64,000 nucleotides of DNA, from assembly GCA_022340285.1 (NCBI GenBank), contig JAJDOG010000040.1, positions 1 to 64,000 of the forward strand, read 5' to 3'. Made by a program: the position numbers and the translations under genes. How positions within the stretch are numbered: the stretch's first letter is position 1; every line of letters begins with the position of its first letter. The notes under the pieces are model-generated. The model saw nothing but the letters and a program-made list of their open reading frames with translations. It was not told the DNA's origin and did not search any database. This document shows, piece after piece, positions 45,541-56,997 of this stretch. This DNA is from Betaproteobacteria bacterium. GTDB taxonomy: Bacteria; Pseudomonadota; Gammaproteobacteria; Burkholderiales; SG8-39.

Positions 45541-45644
45541 CGGCAGATCGCCGCCGGCGTCGAACGGCGGCAAGCGCGGGCGATGCCGCGGAGCCTAACA
45601 TCGACCGCGGGGTCGCGCTAAGAGCACGTGCCCGCGGGCATGCA

Positions 45645-47288
45645 TCACGTCACGACATGTGCATTGGATTCCGGGAAGAGCTTGCGGGCGCGTTCGCGGA
45701 GCACGAACTTCTGGATCTTGCCGGTCGCCGTACGCGGCATCTCGTCGATGATTTCGAGCCGCTCCGGCCAGAAATGCTTGGCCACGCCTTCCGTACGGAG
45801 ATGCTGCTGGAGCCGCTCGAGCGTCAGCGAATGGCCTGGACGCAGCGTGGCGAACGCGCAAGCCCGCTCGATCAGCCTCGGATCCGGCATCGCGACGATG
45901 GCGACGTCCGCGATCTCGGGCATCTGATAGATCGCGCTTTCGACTTCGATCACCGGGATGTTCTCGCCGCCCCGGATGACGATGTCTTTCTTGCGCCCGC
46001 AGATCCGGATGTAGCCTTCGTCGTCCATGCGCGCCAGGTCGCCCGTGTCGAACCAGCCGTCCGGATCCAGGGCATAGAGATGCGGGCGCTTGAGGTAGCC
46101 GACAAAGAGCGCTGCACCGCGAATCTGGAGCGTGCCTTCAGCGCCGCGCGAAAGCGCTTCGCCGCGCTCGTCGACGATGCGCACTTCCTCGCCGTCGAGC
46201 GCGCAGCCATCCGATTCGAGGACCTTGTATCCGCTCGGCGGTGTCATGGTGACGCTGCAACACTCGGTCATGCCCCAGCAGGTCGAGACGGTGACACCGA
46301 GCCGGTCCTGCGTGGCTTGAACGACGGCCGGCGGAATCGGCGCACCCGAGCTCACGAAGAGCCGCAGGGAGTCGAGACGTCGGTGCTCGATGCCGGGAAA
46401 GTTGGCGAGGTCGGCAAGAAACGGCGTCGCCGCAAAGGAGAAAGTCGGACGGTAGCGCTCGATGAGGTCCGCGGCGCTCGCGGGATTCCAGACATCGAGC
46501 AGCACGAGCGGACTGCCCGTGAGCTGTGTCATCAGGATTCCGTACGCGAATCCGAGCTGATGCGCGAGCGGAGAGGGCATGAACACCGCGTCCGAAGCGC
46601 TCACCTGCATTCGCTCGGCGAATTTCTGCACGGTGCCGAGCAGGGTGTTGGACGTGTGCATGACGCCCTTGGGCTCTCCGGTCGTTCCGGAGGTGTAGAG
46701 GAGCTGGGTCACGTCGTTCGGCGCAAGCGCAGCGCCCGACGCATATGCGCCTTTCGAAGCGGTCCGTGCGAGTCGAGTCTCGAACGCGTCAGCGTCTTTA
46801 CCGCCGATTAGCAGCACGTGTTGCAGGGAGGGAACATCGCGGGCGAGGGTACGGGCCAGTGTCGCATGATCGAAGCCACGAAATCGCGCGGGCGCGATGA
46901 AGACTTTCGACTCGGCGAGCGCCAGCATGAATGCGAGTTCGCGGTGCCGGAAGATCGGCATCAGCGGATTGCCTACAGCGCCGATGCGGACGCAGGCGAG
47001 GTACACCGCGACGAACTCCCACCAGTTGGGGAGCTGAAATGCGACCACATCGCCGCGGGCCACGCCCAGTTCGGTGAGCGTGCTCGCGATGACGACAACC
47101 CGATCATTGAGCTCGCCGTAGGTCAACCGCGTCGTGGCGCGATCTTCTTCGCGGAAGGCAATGATTGCCGGGTCGTTCGGCCGGGTGGCGACCCACTGGT
47201 CCAGATAGTCCGTCACGACGCGATCGGGCCAGATGCCGCGCGCGGCCTCGAAGGCGAGACGGGAAGCGTCGAGAAAGACTCCGTTCAT
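45645..47288 (-). CDS. AMP-dependent acyl-CoA synthetase/ligase (cyclohexanecarboxylate-CoA ligase-like)
   Basis: QLLYTSGTTGEPKGVMHTSNT; DGWFDTGDLARMDDEGYIRICGRKKDIVIRGGENIPVIEVE. Confidence 0.88.
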   Translation of the reverse strand: MNGVFLDASRLAFEAARGIWPDRVVTDYLDQWVATRPNDPAIIAFREEDRATTRLTYGELNDRVVVIASTLTELGVARGDVVAFQLPNWWEFVAVYLACVRIGAVGNPLMPIFRHRELAFMLALAESKVFIAPARFRGFDHATLARTLARDVPSLQHVLLIGGKDADAFETRLARTASKGAYASGAALAPNDVTQLLYTSGTTGEPKGVMHTSNTLLGTVQKFAERMQVSASDAVFMPSPLAHQLGFAYGILMTQLTGSPLVLLDVWNPASAADLIERYRPTFSFAATPFLADLANFPGIEHRRLDSLRLFVSSGAPIPPAVVQATQDRLGVTVSTCWGMTECCSVTMTPPSGYKVLESDGCALDGEEVRIVDERGEALSRGAEGTLQIRGAALFVGYLKRPHLYALDPDGWFDTGDLARMDDEGYIRICGRKKDIVIRGGENIPVIEVESAIYQMPEIADVAIVAMPDPRLIERACAFATLRPGHSLTLERLQQHLRTEGVAKHFWPERLEIIDEMPRTATGKIQKFVLRERARKLFPESNAHVVT

Positions 47289-47303
47289 GGCTCCTCCCAT
47301 GAA

Positions 47304-47321
47304 TGAATGAGCATTCATTCA
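47304..47321. promoter_or_regulatory. Palindromic operator TGAATGAGCATTCATTCA
   Basis: 7-bp arms TGAATGA-N4-TCATTCA immediately upstream of the acyl-CoA ligase start; same architecture at 51145. Confidence 0.7.
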
Positions 47322-47471
47322 TGTCATCCGGCAATGCTAGGCAGTGCGAGGGAGAGCGGGTTTAGCCTGGATCAACAAATCGTCAGGTTGTGCGGGAACC
47401 CACCGAACCGACCTGAGTGCTGCAGCGCAATATCCGCCGGCCAGCGTCCGCGTCCCGTCCAGTAGTCCGCG

Positions 47472-48152
47472 TCAGTCGCGGCGACGCTGCTTGCGCTTGA
47501 ATCGCGCCATGGCGGCGCGCCCTTTGTCTGTGAGGAACGGCTCCACGAGCAGCTTGATGCCTTCTTCGACGTACTCGTCGAGCGAGTACCGATCCCGCAG
47601 GGCCCACTGCTTGAGGGCCCACGCATGGGCGAAGAGCACGTACTGGTACACGAGGAGATGGTCGTTTACCGGACGGAGATGCCCGCCCGCTATGCACGCG
47701 CGCAGGCATGCTTCCAGCAGCCGGTTGGTGCGGATCTCGCCGTCCTTGATGAAAATGCGCCGGTCCGCTCGCAGCGACTTGGTGGAGCGGTACGTGAGTA
47801 CGGTCGCTTCGCGCAGCTTATCGACCACGCGGCAATACGCGCCGATCGCGGCGCACAGGCGCTCGAGCGGGTGGTCGATGCCTTCGAGCGCGGCAGGAAT
47901 CTCGTTCTCGTAGGTCTCGAGGACGAGCTTGAGCGAGAGAAACAGGACATCGTCCTTGTCGCGAAAGTATTGGTAGATCAGTCCAACGCTGATCCCCGCC
48001 TCGCGAGCGATGTGCTGGATCGTCGTGCTGTAGTAACCCTGCTCCGAAAAGAGCTTTGTCGCCGCGCTCACGATCTGCTGGCGTCGCTCACCGACCAACT
48101 TGGGATCGGTGACCACGCTCTCGACCGTGCCCGGTGTGCTCATCGCTCCCAT
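47472..48152 (-). CDS. TetR/AcrR family transcriptional regulator
   Basis: RRQQIVSAATKLFSEQGYYSTTIQHIAREAGISVGLIYQYFRDKDDVLFLSLK. Confidence 0.95.
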   Translation of the reverse strand: MGAMSTPGTVESVVTDPKLVGERRQQIVSAATKLFSEQGYYSTTIQHIAREAGISVGLIYQYFRDKDDVLFLSLKLVLETYENEIPAALEGIDHPLERLCAAIGAYCRVVDKLREATVLTYRSTKSLRADRRIFIKDGEIRTNRLLEACLRACIAGGHLRPVNDHLLVYQYVLFAHAWALKQWALRDRYSLDEYVEEGIKLLVEPFLTDKGRAAMARFKRKQRRRD

Positions 48153-48167
48153 CTCGCCGTCGCCGCT

Positions 48168-49343
<1,176 letters not shown>

Positions 49344-49436
49344 GGCGGACCTATCCGTTGCGCCACAGGGCGCAGAGATTTCTCACCTCCTCCCCGCGCG
49401 CGAGAGCGGGAGTGAGGGTGGGGGCGCGTCGACCCA

Positions 49437-50255
49437 CTAGTTTCCCTCGAACTTCGGCTTTTCCTTCTTCACGAAGGCGTTGTAAGCGCGCTCGAAATCG
49501 CGCGTCTGCATGCAGATCGCCTGCGCCTCGGCCTCGGCCTCGATGGCCTGCTCGATCGACATGTTCCATTCCTGGTGCAGGCACTTCTTGGTCATCGAGT
49601 GTGCGAACGCCGGGCCGTTCGCCAGCGTGAGCGCCATCTCGTTGGCGCGCGCCAGGAGCTTGTCCGGGAAAACGAGCTCGTTGAAGTAGCCCCACGCAAG
49701 ACCTTCCTCGGCCTTCATGACGCGGCCGGTATAGAGCAGCTCTGACGCTCGTCCTTGACCGATGATGCGCGGCAGGATCGCGCACGCGCCCATGTCGCAT
49801 CCGGCGAGGCCGACGCGCACGAAGAGGAACGCCGTCTTGCACTCGGGCGTCCCATAGCGGAAATCCGAAACCATCGCGACGATCGCGCCCGCACCCGTGC
49901 AGATGCCGTCCACGGCGGCGATGATCGGCTGCGGACAGTTACGCATCTCCTTGACGAGGCTTCCAGTCATGCGCGTGAAGACCATCAGGTCGTCCATTTC
50001 CATCTTCACCAGCGGGCCGATGATGTCGTGCACGTCCCCGCCCGAGCAGAAATTTCCGCCTTCACCGGTGACGACCACCGTCCGCACGTCGTCCGCGTAT
50101 TGCAGCTTGTGGAACGTGTCGCGGAGCTCCGCGTAGCTCTGGAAGGTGAGCGGGTTCTTCCGCTCCGGTCGGTTGAGCGTGATGGTCGCGACGCGATTCT
50201 TCACTTCCCACTTGAAATGCTCGGGCCGCCACTCGGCCGCCTTCAACTTGTACAT
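49437..50255 (-). CDS. Enoyl-CoA hydratase/isomerase family protein
   Basis: [25 protein letters not shown]...; [40 protein letters not shown]. Confidence 0.93.
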   Translation of the reverse strand: MYKLKAAEWRPEHFKWEVKNRVATITLNRPERKNPLTFQSYAELRDTFHKLQYADDVRTVVVTGEGGNFCSGGDVHDIIGPLVKMEMDDLMVFTRMTGSLVKEMRNCPQPIIAAVDGICTGAGAIVAMVSDFRYGTPECKTAFLFVRVGLAGCDMGACAILPRIIGQGRASELLYTGRVMKAEEGLAWGYFNELVFPDKLLARANEMALTLANGPAFAHSMTKKCLHQEWNMSIEQAIEAEAEAQAICMQTRDFERAYNAFVKKEKPKFEGN

Positions 50256-50321
50256 GATGTTCCTCCTGATGCTTCCTGAAAACTGGGTGCGGACGTTTCG
50301 AGCCCTTCCAGGCCGATACAC

Positions 50322-51068
50322 TTACCCGGCCATGGTCAAACCGCCGCTCACGCTCAAGACCTGGCCGGTGACGAAGCTCGTCGCGTCGCTCGCAAAGAAC
50401 ACGACCGCATCGGCAACCTCTGCAGGCAGCGCGAGTCGCTGCATGGGCGTGACGCGGACAAACGCATCGCGGATCTTTTCGGGCACCGCGGCGAGTAGCG
50501 GGGTATCGGTCGGACCCGGGCACACGCAATTGACGGTGACGTTGTAGCGGGCCATCTCCCGCGCCAGGCCCTTGGTGAATGCGATCACGCCGCCCTTGGC
50601 CGCCGAGTACACGGTCTCACCGAGGCTCCCGACGCGGCCTGCGTCGCTCGCCACCGAGACGATCTTGCCGGCCTTGCGCTCCATCATCGGCTCGATGAAC
50701 GCCCGGGTCACCATGACGGGTCCCATGAGGTTGAGGTCGACGACCTTGCGCCAGAAGTCCGGCGTGTTCTTGACGAAAGGCTCCGTCTTCCCCCAGCCCG
50801 CGACGTTTGCGACGATGTCCACCTGCTGCGCCTTGGCGAGCGCGTCGCGACGGAAGGCCTCCACCGAATCGGGATCGGTGACGTCCAAACGGAAGAAATC
50901 GGCGCGCTGCCCTTGTTCGCGCGCGCGTGCGGCCACCGCTTCGCCGGCTTCTATGGCGACGTCACCGAGCAGGACATGCGCGCCCGCTGCGGCGAGCTTC
51001 TCTGCCGTTGCACGTCCGATTCCCGATGCGGCACCGGTCACCACTGCGGTCTTTCCCTGAAGTTGCAT
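50322..51068 (-). CDS. SDR family NAD(P)-dependent oxidoreductase (2-hydroxycyclohexanecarboxyl-CoA dehydrogenase-like)
   Basis: GKTAVVTGAASGIGRATAEKLAAAGAHVLLGD; YSAAKGGVIAFTKGLAREMA. Confidence 0.92.
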   Translation of the reverse strand: MQLQGKTAVVTGAASGIGRATAEKLAAAGAHVLLGDVAIEAGEAVAARAREQGQRADFFRLDVTDPDSVEAFRRDALAKAQQVDIVANVAGWGKTEPFVKNTPDFWRKVVDLNLMGPVMVTRAFIEPMMERKAGKIVSVASDAGRVGSLGETVYSAAKGGVIAFTKGLAREMARYNVTVNCVCPGPTDTPLLAAVPEKIRDAFVRVTPMQRLALPAEVADAVVFFASDATSFVTGQVLSVSGGLTMAG

Positions 51069-51144
51069 CGTGCGATCCTCCTTGATCGGGCGGACTGCCG
51101 GCCCGGGACGGCGAGGCCGGCCCGATAGTCCGAAATGCGGTCAT

Positions 51145-51162
51145 TGAATGATTGCTCATTCA
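51145..51162. promoter_or_regulatory. Palindromic operator TGAATGATTGCTCATTCA
   Basis: TGAATGA-N4-TCATTCA upstream of the SDR; same arms as the site at 47304. Confidence 0.7.
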
Positions 51163-51306
51163 TTTTGGTGCGTCAAGCGGATCGCGCGATCGCGCCCGAT
51201 CACACTGGCGGACGCGCGGAATACCGAGCTAAATGAGGATGTTATGGCGGCGCGGTGGTGCTCAGAGGGCCATGCGGAGGCCGTGCGCGACCTCGCGCGC
51301 CGACGC

Positions 51307-51933
51307 CTAGGACACCCTGCGTGCGTGCTTGCCCACGCTCCAACCCATCGCGGCGAGGTGCTTCTCGCCCACCTCGACCGGATCCGACTCGAGGGGCGTC
51401 GCCATGGTGTCGTTCCAGCGGTTGAGGTAGCCGAACAGCGCGATCACGGCGACGATCTCGACGATCTCGCCTTCGTTCCAGTGCTTCCGCAGCTCCGCGA
51501 ACATCGCGTCGGTGACGTCATTTGGCACCTGGCCGGCCGCCAGTGCCACATCCAGCGCCGCACGCTCGGCCGCGCTGAATAGTGGGCTCGTCCGGTACTC
51601 CCACACGGCCGCAAGCTTCGCCCCGTCGACACTTTCCGAGTGCAACGCGTGGCCAGCGGTGTGCGCCATGCAGTACTGGCAGCCGGCCGCGCGACTCGCG
51701 ACGTGACCGATGAGGCGCCTGAAGCCGAGGTCCACGCTTCCCTCCGGGTCCCAGATCGCGGCGGAAAGCTGGGCGTAAGCCTTGAGCAGCTTCGGGCGCC
51801 GCTGCATCGTCAGCTGGCTGTTCGGCAGATAGCCGTTGCGCTTCTCGAGCTTCGCAAAGTACTCGGTGAGGTCCGGGTCATGGTCGGGAGGAAGCGGCGC
51901 GAGCCGCGGCGCGGGAAGCATGTCGTCTTTCAT
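51307..51933 (-). CDS. Carboxymuconolactone decarboxylase (AhpD-like) family protein
   Basis: LIGHVASRAAGCQYCMAHTAGHALHSE (CxxC...H AhpD core). Confidence 0.88.
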   Translation of the reverse strand: MKDDMLPAPRLAPLPPDHDPDLTEYFAKLEKRNGYLPNSQLTMQRRPKLLKAYAQLSAAIWDPEGSVDLGFRRLIGHVASRAAGCQYCMAHTAGHALHSESVDGAKLAAVWEYRTSPLFSAAERAALDVALAAGQVPNDVTDAMFAELRKHWNEGEIVEIVAVIALFGYLNRWNDTMATPLESDPVEVGEKHLAAMGWSVGKHARRVS

Positions 51934-51948
51934 GTTGGTCTCCTCTCT

Positions 51949-52965
51949 CTACAATCCGAGCAGGCGCGCAGCGTTTACTTCGGTGATAGCGTGCTTCGCT
52001 GCCTCGTCAAGCTTGGAATGCGCGGTCACGATTTCCACTGGTCGCTCATAGGCGATCGGGAAGCAATAGTCGCTGCCCATCAGCACCCGGTCGGCACCGA
52101 TGACGCGCACCAGGTAGTCGAGCACGTCGTCCGAGTAACCCACCGTGTCGTAATAGAACCGGCGCAGATACTCGACCGGCGACTGTCGACTCGTGCTCTT
52201 GAGGTCCGCACGCTTCTCCCAGCCGCGGCTCAGTCGCCCCACGAGCCACGGGAATGCCCCGCCGGCATGCGGCAGGACGACCGTGAGCTGCGGATAGCGG
52301 TCCAGCACGCCGCCGAAGATGAGATGCGCGGCTGCGATCGCGGACTCGAACGGATTGCCCAGCAGGTTCGTGAGGTAGTGCTTCTGCAGCCGCTCGTTGG
52401 CAATCACGAAGACGGGATGCAGAAAGATCGGCAGCCCCAGTGCTTCGATGCGTTCATAGACAGGAAAGAAAGCCGGTTCGGAGAGCTCTCGGTCGTTCAC
52501 GCGTGTGGACATGTAGAAACCCCGCACGCCGGGCAACTTGGCCGCGCGTTCGACTTCCTTCACTGCGAGGTCCGGCTCGTGCATCGGCAGCGCAGCGAGA
52601 CCCACGAGCCGCCGCGGCGCGCGCTCGTGTGCGCGAGCGAGCTCTTCGTTAAAAGTTGCTGCGAGCCGCTCGCCGAGCTCGCGCCCGGCCCAGTACACCA
52701 TGGGCTGCGAAAGTGAGAGGGCGTGCACCTTGACGCCCTGCTCGTCCATCGCGGCGAGCCGCGCGTCGAGGTCGACGAAGCGTGGGCCCAAAGGGCCGGT
52801 GGTGAGATATCCAACCTTGAACTGCGGCCCCTTGTCGTCGATTTCACGCCATTCGAGACCATGCGCGGGGCCCTTCTCCGCAAGCAGATCCAGAAAGCGC
52901 TTCGGATACCAGTGGGCGTGTACGTCCACCGGGCCATGGGAGTGAAAGGCCTGGGCTTTGCTCAT
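51949..52965 (-). CDS. Amidohydrolase family protein (ACMSD-like)
   Basis: HGPVDVHAHWYPKRFLDLLAEKG...; VVLPHAGGAFPWLVGRLSRGW; VLMGSDYCFPI. Confidence 0.9.
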   Translation of the reverse strand: MSKAQAFHSHGPVDVHAHWYPKRFLDLLAEKGPAHGLEWREIDDKGPQFKVGYLTTGPLGPRFVDLDARLAAMDEQGVKVHALSLSQPMVYWAGRELGERLAATFNEELARAHERAPRRLVGLAALPMHEPDLAVKEVERAAKLPGVRGFYMSTRVNDRELSEPAFFPVYERIEALGLPIFLHPVFVIANERLQKHYLTNLLGNPFESAIAAAHLIFGGVLDRYPQLTVVLPHAGGAFPWLVGRLSRGWEKRADLKSTSRQSPVEYLRRFYYDTVGYSDDVLDYLVRVIGADRVLMGSDYCFPIAYERPVEIVTAHSKLDEAAKHAITEVNAARLLGL

Positions 52966-54236
52966 CTTAGGAATTGCAGTATCCAGAGGGAAAGTTGGGG
53001 AATGAATGTCACCACGAGAAGCGCCGCGATCGCTACCGCGATGAACGGCAACAATCCCGGATAGATGGAGGACAAGGGCGCCCTGAACACTGCCTGGCCG
53101 ACGAAGATGTTAAGCCCGAATGGAGGGGTGAACGTGCCGATGCTGAGGTTCATCACGAGTATTACGCCGAAGTGAATCGGGCCAACGCCGGCGGCCATGG
53201 CTATGGGCAACAGAAGCGGGGCCAGCACGAGGATGGAGGACGCCGTATCGAGCACCATGCCGACGAGCAGCAGGAACCCATTGATGGCGAGCAGCACCGC
53301 CCAGGTTGGCCACGCGAGTGCGGTGATGAAATCCGTCGCGGCTTGCGCGGCGCCGCTCACTGTCAGTAGCCATGAATACACACCGGCGCAGGCAACGATG
53401 ACGAAGATCTGTGCGGTGAGGTACATCGAGCGCGCGGCAGTCCTGAAGATTTCGCGAAGTCCCATCTCGCGATAGACCAGCCCGACGACGATCATCGCGT
53501 ACACGCAGGCAACACCTGCAGCTTCGGTCGGGGAGAACACGCCGCTGTAGATGCCACCCAGAATGATCACCGGCGCGGCGATCGACCAGATGCCGGCGCG
53601 CGTTGCCGCGAGGAATTCCGAAAGCCGGAACGGCGCAACGCCGCGATCGCCGCGGCGGCCGGTGTAGAACAGGATGTACGCAGCAAAGGCCGCCGCAAGC
53701 ACGAGACCCGGCAAGATGCCCGCAGCGAACAACCGGACGATGGACGCCTCGGCGGCGATACCGTAGAGGATGAAGCCGATCGACGGCGGGATCAGGTTGT
53801 CGATCGCCGCTGCAGAAATGAGCAGACCGCTCGAGAACTTCTCGTCGTACCCCGCATCGCGCAGGCGCTGGTAGGTGAGCCCTCCCACCGCCGCGACGGT
53901 TGCGGCAGTGGATCCCGATATCGCGCCGAATACCGTGGTCGTGCCCAGTGCGGTGAGAGGGAGACTGCCGCGGACTCCGCCGATCATCGATGTGACCCAG
54001 CGCACGAGGCGCTCCGACACTCCGCCTCTTCCCATCAGATCACCGGCGAAGATGAAGAACGGCACGGCGAGCAGTGCGTACTTGTCAATGCTGCTGAACA
54101 TGACCTGATGAACCGCCGTCGTGGGCACGTCGGCAAACACCAGCAGCACCACAATGGACGTCGCGAGCAGGATCAGGAATAGCGGAAAGCCGAGCGCCAA
54201 CAGAACGATCGGCAGGAGCGCCATCACCCATCCCAT
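52962..54236 (-). CDS. dctM: TRAP transporter large permease (DctM family)
   Basis: SIDKYALLAVPFFIFAGDLMGRGGVSERLVRWV...; GAISGSTAATVAAVGGLTYQRLRDAGYDEKFSSGLLISAAAIDNLIPPSI. Confidence 0.93.
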   Translation of the reverse strand: MGWVMALLPIVLLALGFPLFLILLATSIVVLLVFADVPTTAVHQVMFSSIDKYALLAVPFFIFAGDLMGRGGVSERLVRWVTSMIGGVRGSLPLTALGTTTVFGAISGSTAATVAAVGGLTYQRLRDAGYDEKFSSGLLISAAAIDNLIPPSIGFILYGIAAEASIVRLFAAGILPGLVLAAAFAAYILFYTGRRGDRGVAPFRLSEFLAATRAGIWSIAAPVIILGGIYSGVFSPTEAAGVACVYAMIVVGLVYREMGLREIFRTAARSMYLTAQIFVIVACAGVYSWLLTVSGAAQAATDFITALAWPTWAVLLAINGFLLLVGMVLDTASSILVLAPLLLPIAMAAGVGPIHFGVILVMNLSIGTFTPPFGLNIFVGQAVFRAPLSSIYPGLLPFIAVAIAALLVVTFIPQLSLWILQFLR

Positions 54237-54248
54237 CGCGATGGGCTC

Positions 54249-54716
54249 CTAGAACTTACCTGTCAGATAGGAGCGGATGCGAACGACGACCGCGAGGGCC
54301 GCGAGCGCGAATCCCGTCAAAAGGGCCGCGTGCGGAATGGCCTTCGGGATACCCGCCGACACGCTGACCTGCTTGGCTTGGACGAAGAGCGTCACGACCT
54401 GAAAAGACTGCAGGACGACGAAGCCGCAGCAGGCGATCATCGCCGCGGCGACGAAGCCATTGAGGATCGCTCTCCATGGCCCGCGGATGGCCGCGGAGAA
54501 CAGATCCATGTTCAGGTGATCGCCGTTGTAGCTGATCGCCGCTATGCCGATGAAGACGCCCCAGATGGTGATGAAGACCATCACCTCCTCGGCCCAGAAC
54601 AAGGCATAGCCGAACGCATATCGGCCGATGACATTCGCGATGTTGATTGCGACGCCGAGCAACATCAGCGTGCCGAGCGCCCAACGCGGGAGGGTGGCGA
54701 ATACGAATCGGAGCAT
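54249..54716 (-). CDS. TRAP transporter small permease (DctQ family)
   Basis: NIANVIGRYAFGYALFWAEEVMVFITIWGVFIGIAAISYNGDHLNMDLF. Confidence 0.92.
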   Translation of the reverse strand: MLRFVFATLPRWALGTLMLLGVAINIANVIGRYAFGYALFWAEEVMVFITIWGVFIGIAAISYNGDHLNMDLFSAAIRGPWRAILNGFVAAAMIACCGFVVLQSFQVVTLFVQAKQVSVSAGIPKAIPHAALLTGFALAALAVVVRIRSYLTGKF

Positions 54717-54746
54717 CCGGACTCGCCCCCTTCTAACGGAGCGGAA

Positions 54747-55757
54747 TCAGTACTTCGCCGACGTCGACTTCAGCTGCTTGTAGAAACCGCTGACTGCGGG
54801 ATTGCCTTTCGTCACGTCGTCGCCGATGTGCGCAAGCAGCGATCTAACCTTGGCTTGATCCGCGGCAGGAAGCTTCACAAAGCTGCCGCCGACCTCCGCC
54901 CACTTCTTGCGCATCCCGGCGTCCAGCTCCCGTGAGCGCGCCATTGTGCGCGGCTGCAGTTTGGCGCCTTCCTCGATCACGATCTGGCGCAGATCGGGGG
55001 GCAGCTTCGCGAGCCAGGGGCGACTGACGGCGCCGGTGGAGATGATCATCGTATCGTCGACTTCGGTCAGCACTTTGGCGATGTCGTAGAACTTGAAGAT
55101 CACGTAGACCGCCGTCGCACTCATCGTGCCGTCGATCACGCCCTGCCGCAACCCCGGAACGACCTCCCCGAGATCCATGGGGACGGCCGTGGCGCCGAAC
55201 GCACGCATCTTCGCCCGCTCGGCGTCGGTGGCGTTGACGCGCAGCTTCTTGCCCTTGAAGTCGTCCAGGGTGCGGAGCGGCTCCTTGCCGAAGTAGTGGG
55301 CGAACGCATACGTGGTCACGGATACGACCTGCAGATTCTTATCGGCGCCCAGTCCCATGATCGCCTCGTTCGTCTCCGGGTCGAGCAGTACCTTCTCCGC
55401 CTGCGCGGGATTCTTGAACAGCAGCGGGATGCTGAAGACGCCGAACCGCGGGTCGACGCCGGCGAAGAAATCCGCGGGCGCGATGAACGCCTCGACCGTG
55501 CCGAGCTGAAGCCCCTCGATCTGGCTCGCGATCGTTCCGAGCTGGTTGCGAGGGAACACCTTGACCTCGATGCGACCTTTGCTCCGCGCCTCGATTCCCT
55601 CCTTCATCCAGTTTGCCCACTGATGCTGAATGTCGTTCATGGTGCCGAGGCCGATCTTCATGGTGTAGTCGGCCGCATGGACCGGGGCGATCCAGGACGC
55701 CGCTGACAGGATCGTCGCCGCGGCGAGCGAGCGTAGTGCGAGTGCGGGTTGACGCAT
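54747..55757 (-). CDS. TRAP transporter substrate-binding protein (DctP family)
   Basis: Signal peptide, then ADYTMKIGLGTMNDIQHQWANWMKEGIEARSKGRIEVKVFPRNQLGTIASQIEGLQLGTVE. Confidence 0.93.
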   Translation of the reverse strand: MRQPALALRSLAAATILSAASWIAPVHAADYTMKIGLGTMNDIQHQWANWMKEGIEARSKGRIEVKVFPRNQLGTIASQIEGLQLGTVEAFIAPADFFAGVDPRFGVFSIPLLFKNPAQAEKVLLDPETNEAIMGLGADKNLQVVSVTTYAFAHYFGKEPLRTLDDFKGKKLRVNATDAERAKMRAFGATAVPMDLGEVVPGLRQGVIDGTMSATAVYVIFKFYDIAKVLTEVDDTMIISTGAVSRPWLAKLPPDLRQIVIEEGAKLQPRTMARSRELDAGMRKKWAEVGGSFVKLPAADQAKVRSLLAHIGDDVTKGNPAVSGFYKQLKSTSAKY

Positions 55758-55811
55758 TTTTCTCCTCCTTTGGTCTTCCAAAACGCTCCGGCTTGACCGG
55801 AGACGGGCCGA

Positions 55812-56495
55812 TCACCAGATGAGGTCGCCCTCGCGGATCAGCATCTTGCAGTTTTCGTTTTCTGTGAAAGGCGCGTGCGGCATGCCGCATGGCATGCGGA
55901 ACCAGACTCCGGTCGTGTACGCGGCGTATTCGTCCTTGAGGCAGCCTTCGAGAACCAGCGTCTCCTCGCCGATCGAATGGTCGTGCGAAGGAAGCTGGCG
56001 GTTCGGGTGCACGTTACCGATGCGGCTTGTCTCGATGCCGTCCTTGTTCGGGTAGAGATGCAGGACGTCCGCGCCTCGATGAGGAAAGGCCATCCACTGC
56101 GCCGTTTTGGCGTCGACCACGATCCTTTCGCCGGCGGCCGCGCGGATCGGAACGCGCCACTTCGCGTAGATGACGCAGCCCGTCTTGGACGCAGGCGCGT
56201 GGTGGAACCCGGGCGGATTGCGGATGAAGGTGTGCGGCCCGTAATCGCCGTGGCCATCGGAATACGTTCCCTCGACGACGAAGATGTCGAGCCGGTCGGC
56301 GAGCGTCTCCGCCGGCATGCTCGCGCCCGGCTCGAAATTGAGGAGGGAGGTTTCGCGCCCCTTCTTCGGGTCGTTCACGAATTCGAGCACCTTCCGCGAT
56401 ACGCCGGGGTACTCGGTTTTCTCCCACGGAACCTCGTTCGTGTTGACGACCGCGCACTGGGTCGGGTCGGCGTTGACGGAGGCGGCGACACGCAT
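55812..56495 (-). CDS. Cupin domain (bicupin, ChrR-like) protein
   Basis: LLNFEPGASMPAETLADRLDIFVVEGTYSDGHGDYGPHTFIRNPPGFHH; NRQLPSHDHSIGEETLVLEGCLKDEY. Confidence 0.85.
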   Translation of the reverse strand: MRVAASVNADPTQCAVVNTNEVPWEKTEYPGVSRKVLEFVNDPKKGRETSLLNFEPGASMPAETLADRLDIFVVEGTYSDGHGDYGPHTFIRNPPGFHHAPASKTGCVIYAKWRVPIRAAAGERIVVDAKTAQWMAFPHRGADVLHLYPNKDGIETSRIGNVHPNRQLPSHDHSIGEETLVLEGCLKDEYAAYTTGVWFRMPCGMPHAPFTENENCKMLIREGDLIW

Positions 56496-56661
56496 GGGCT
56501 TCCCCCCTTGACTTCGGTTTCCGATAACGTGGCAAAATAACGATAAAGCACCGCCGGGAGCCCGGTCAAGCGCTTCGTCGAATGATCCGCGACGGGGCCT
56601 GGCAACGATTCAGGTGGTGCGTCGCCTTTGGGCGCCGCGGCAACCAACAAGGCCCACTACG

Positions 56662-56916
56662 ATGTCCAACACCGAAGAGCCGTTGATCGCCCAGAAGGGC
56701 CCCTTCCGGATCGAGTTGCTCGCCACCTACCGGTACGCATGGTGCGCCTGCGGAATGAGCAAGATGCAGCCCTTTTGCGATGGGTCGCATACCGGGTCCA
56801 AGGCGGGCATCAAGCCCGTCATCTGGGTACAGGACAGGGATGCAACGGTGCTGCTATGCGGATGCAAACGGACCGGCAAGCAACCGTTCTGCGATTCCAC
56901 GCACAAGACGCTCTGA
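56662..56916 (+). CDS. CDGSH iron-sulfur domain protein
   Basis: Two CDGSH-type motifs: CACGMSKMQPFCDGSH and CGCKRTGKQPFCDSTH. Confidence 0.95.
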   Translation: MSNTEEPLIAQKGPFRIELLATYRYAWCACGMSKMQPFCDGSHTGSKAGIKPVIWVQDRDATVLLCGCKRTGKQPFCDSTHKTL

Positions 56917-56997
56917 CGCGCGCCGGTTGCTGCCTGGCTTGTCCGCGATCTGGCGCTGCTTGGCGGCTGGTCCATTTTCTCGAGAAACCGAATCACC

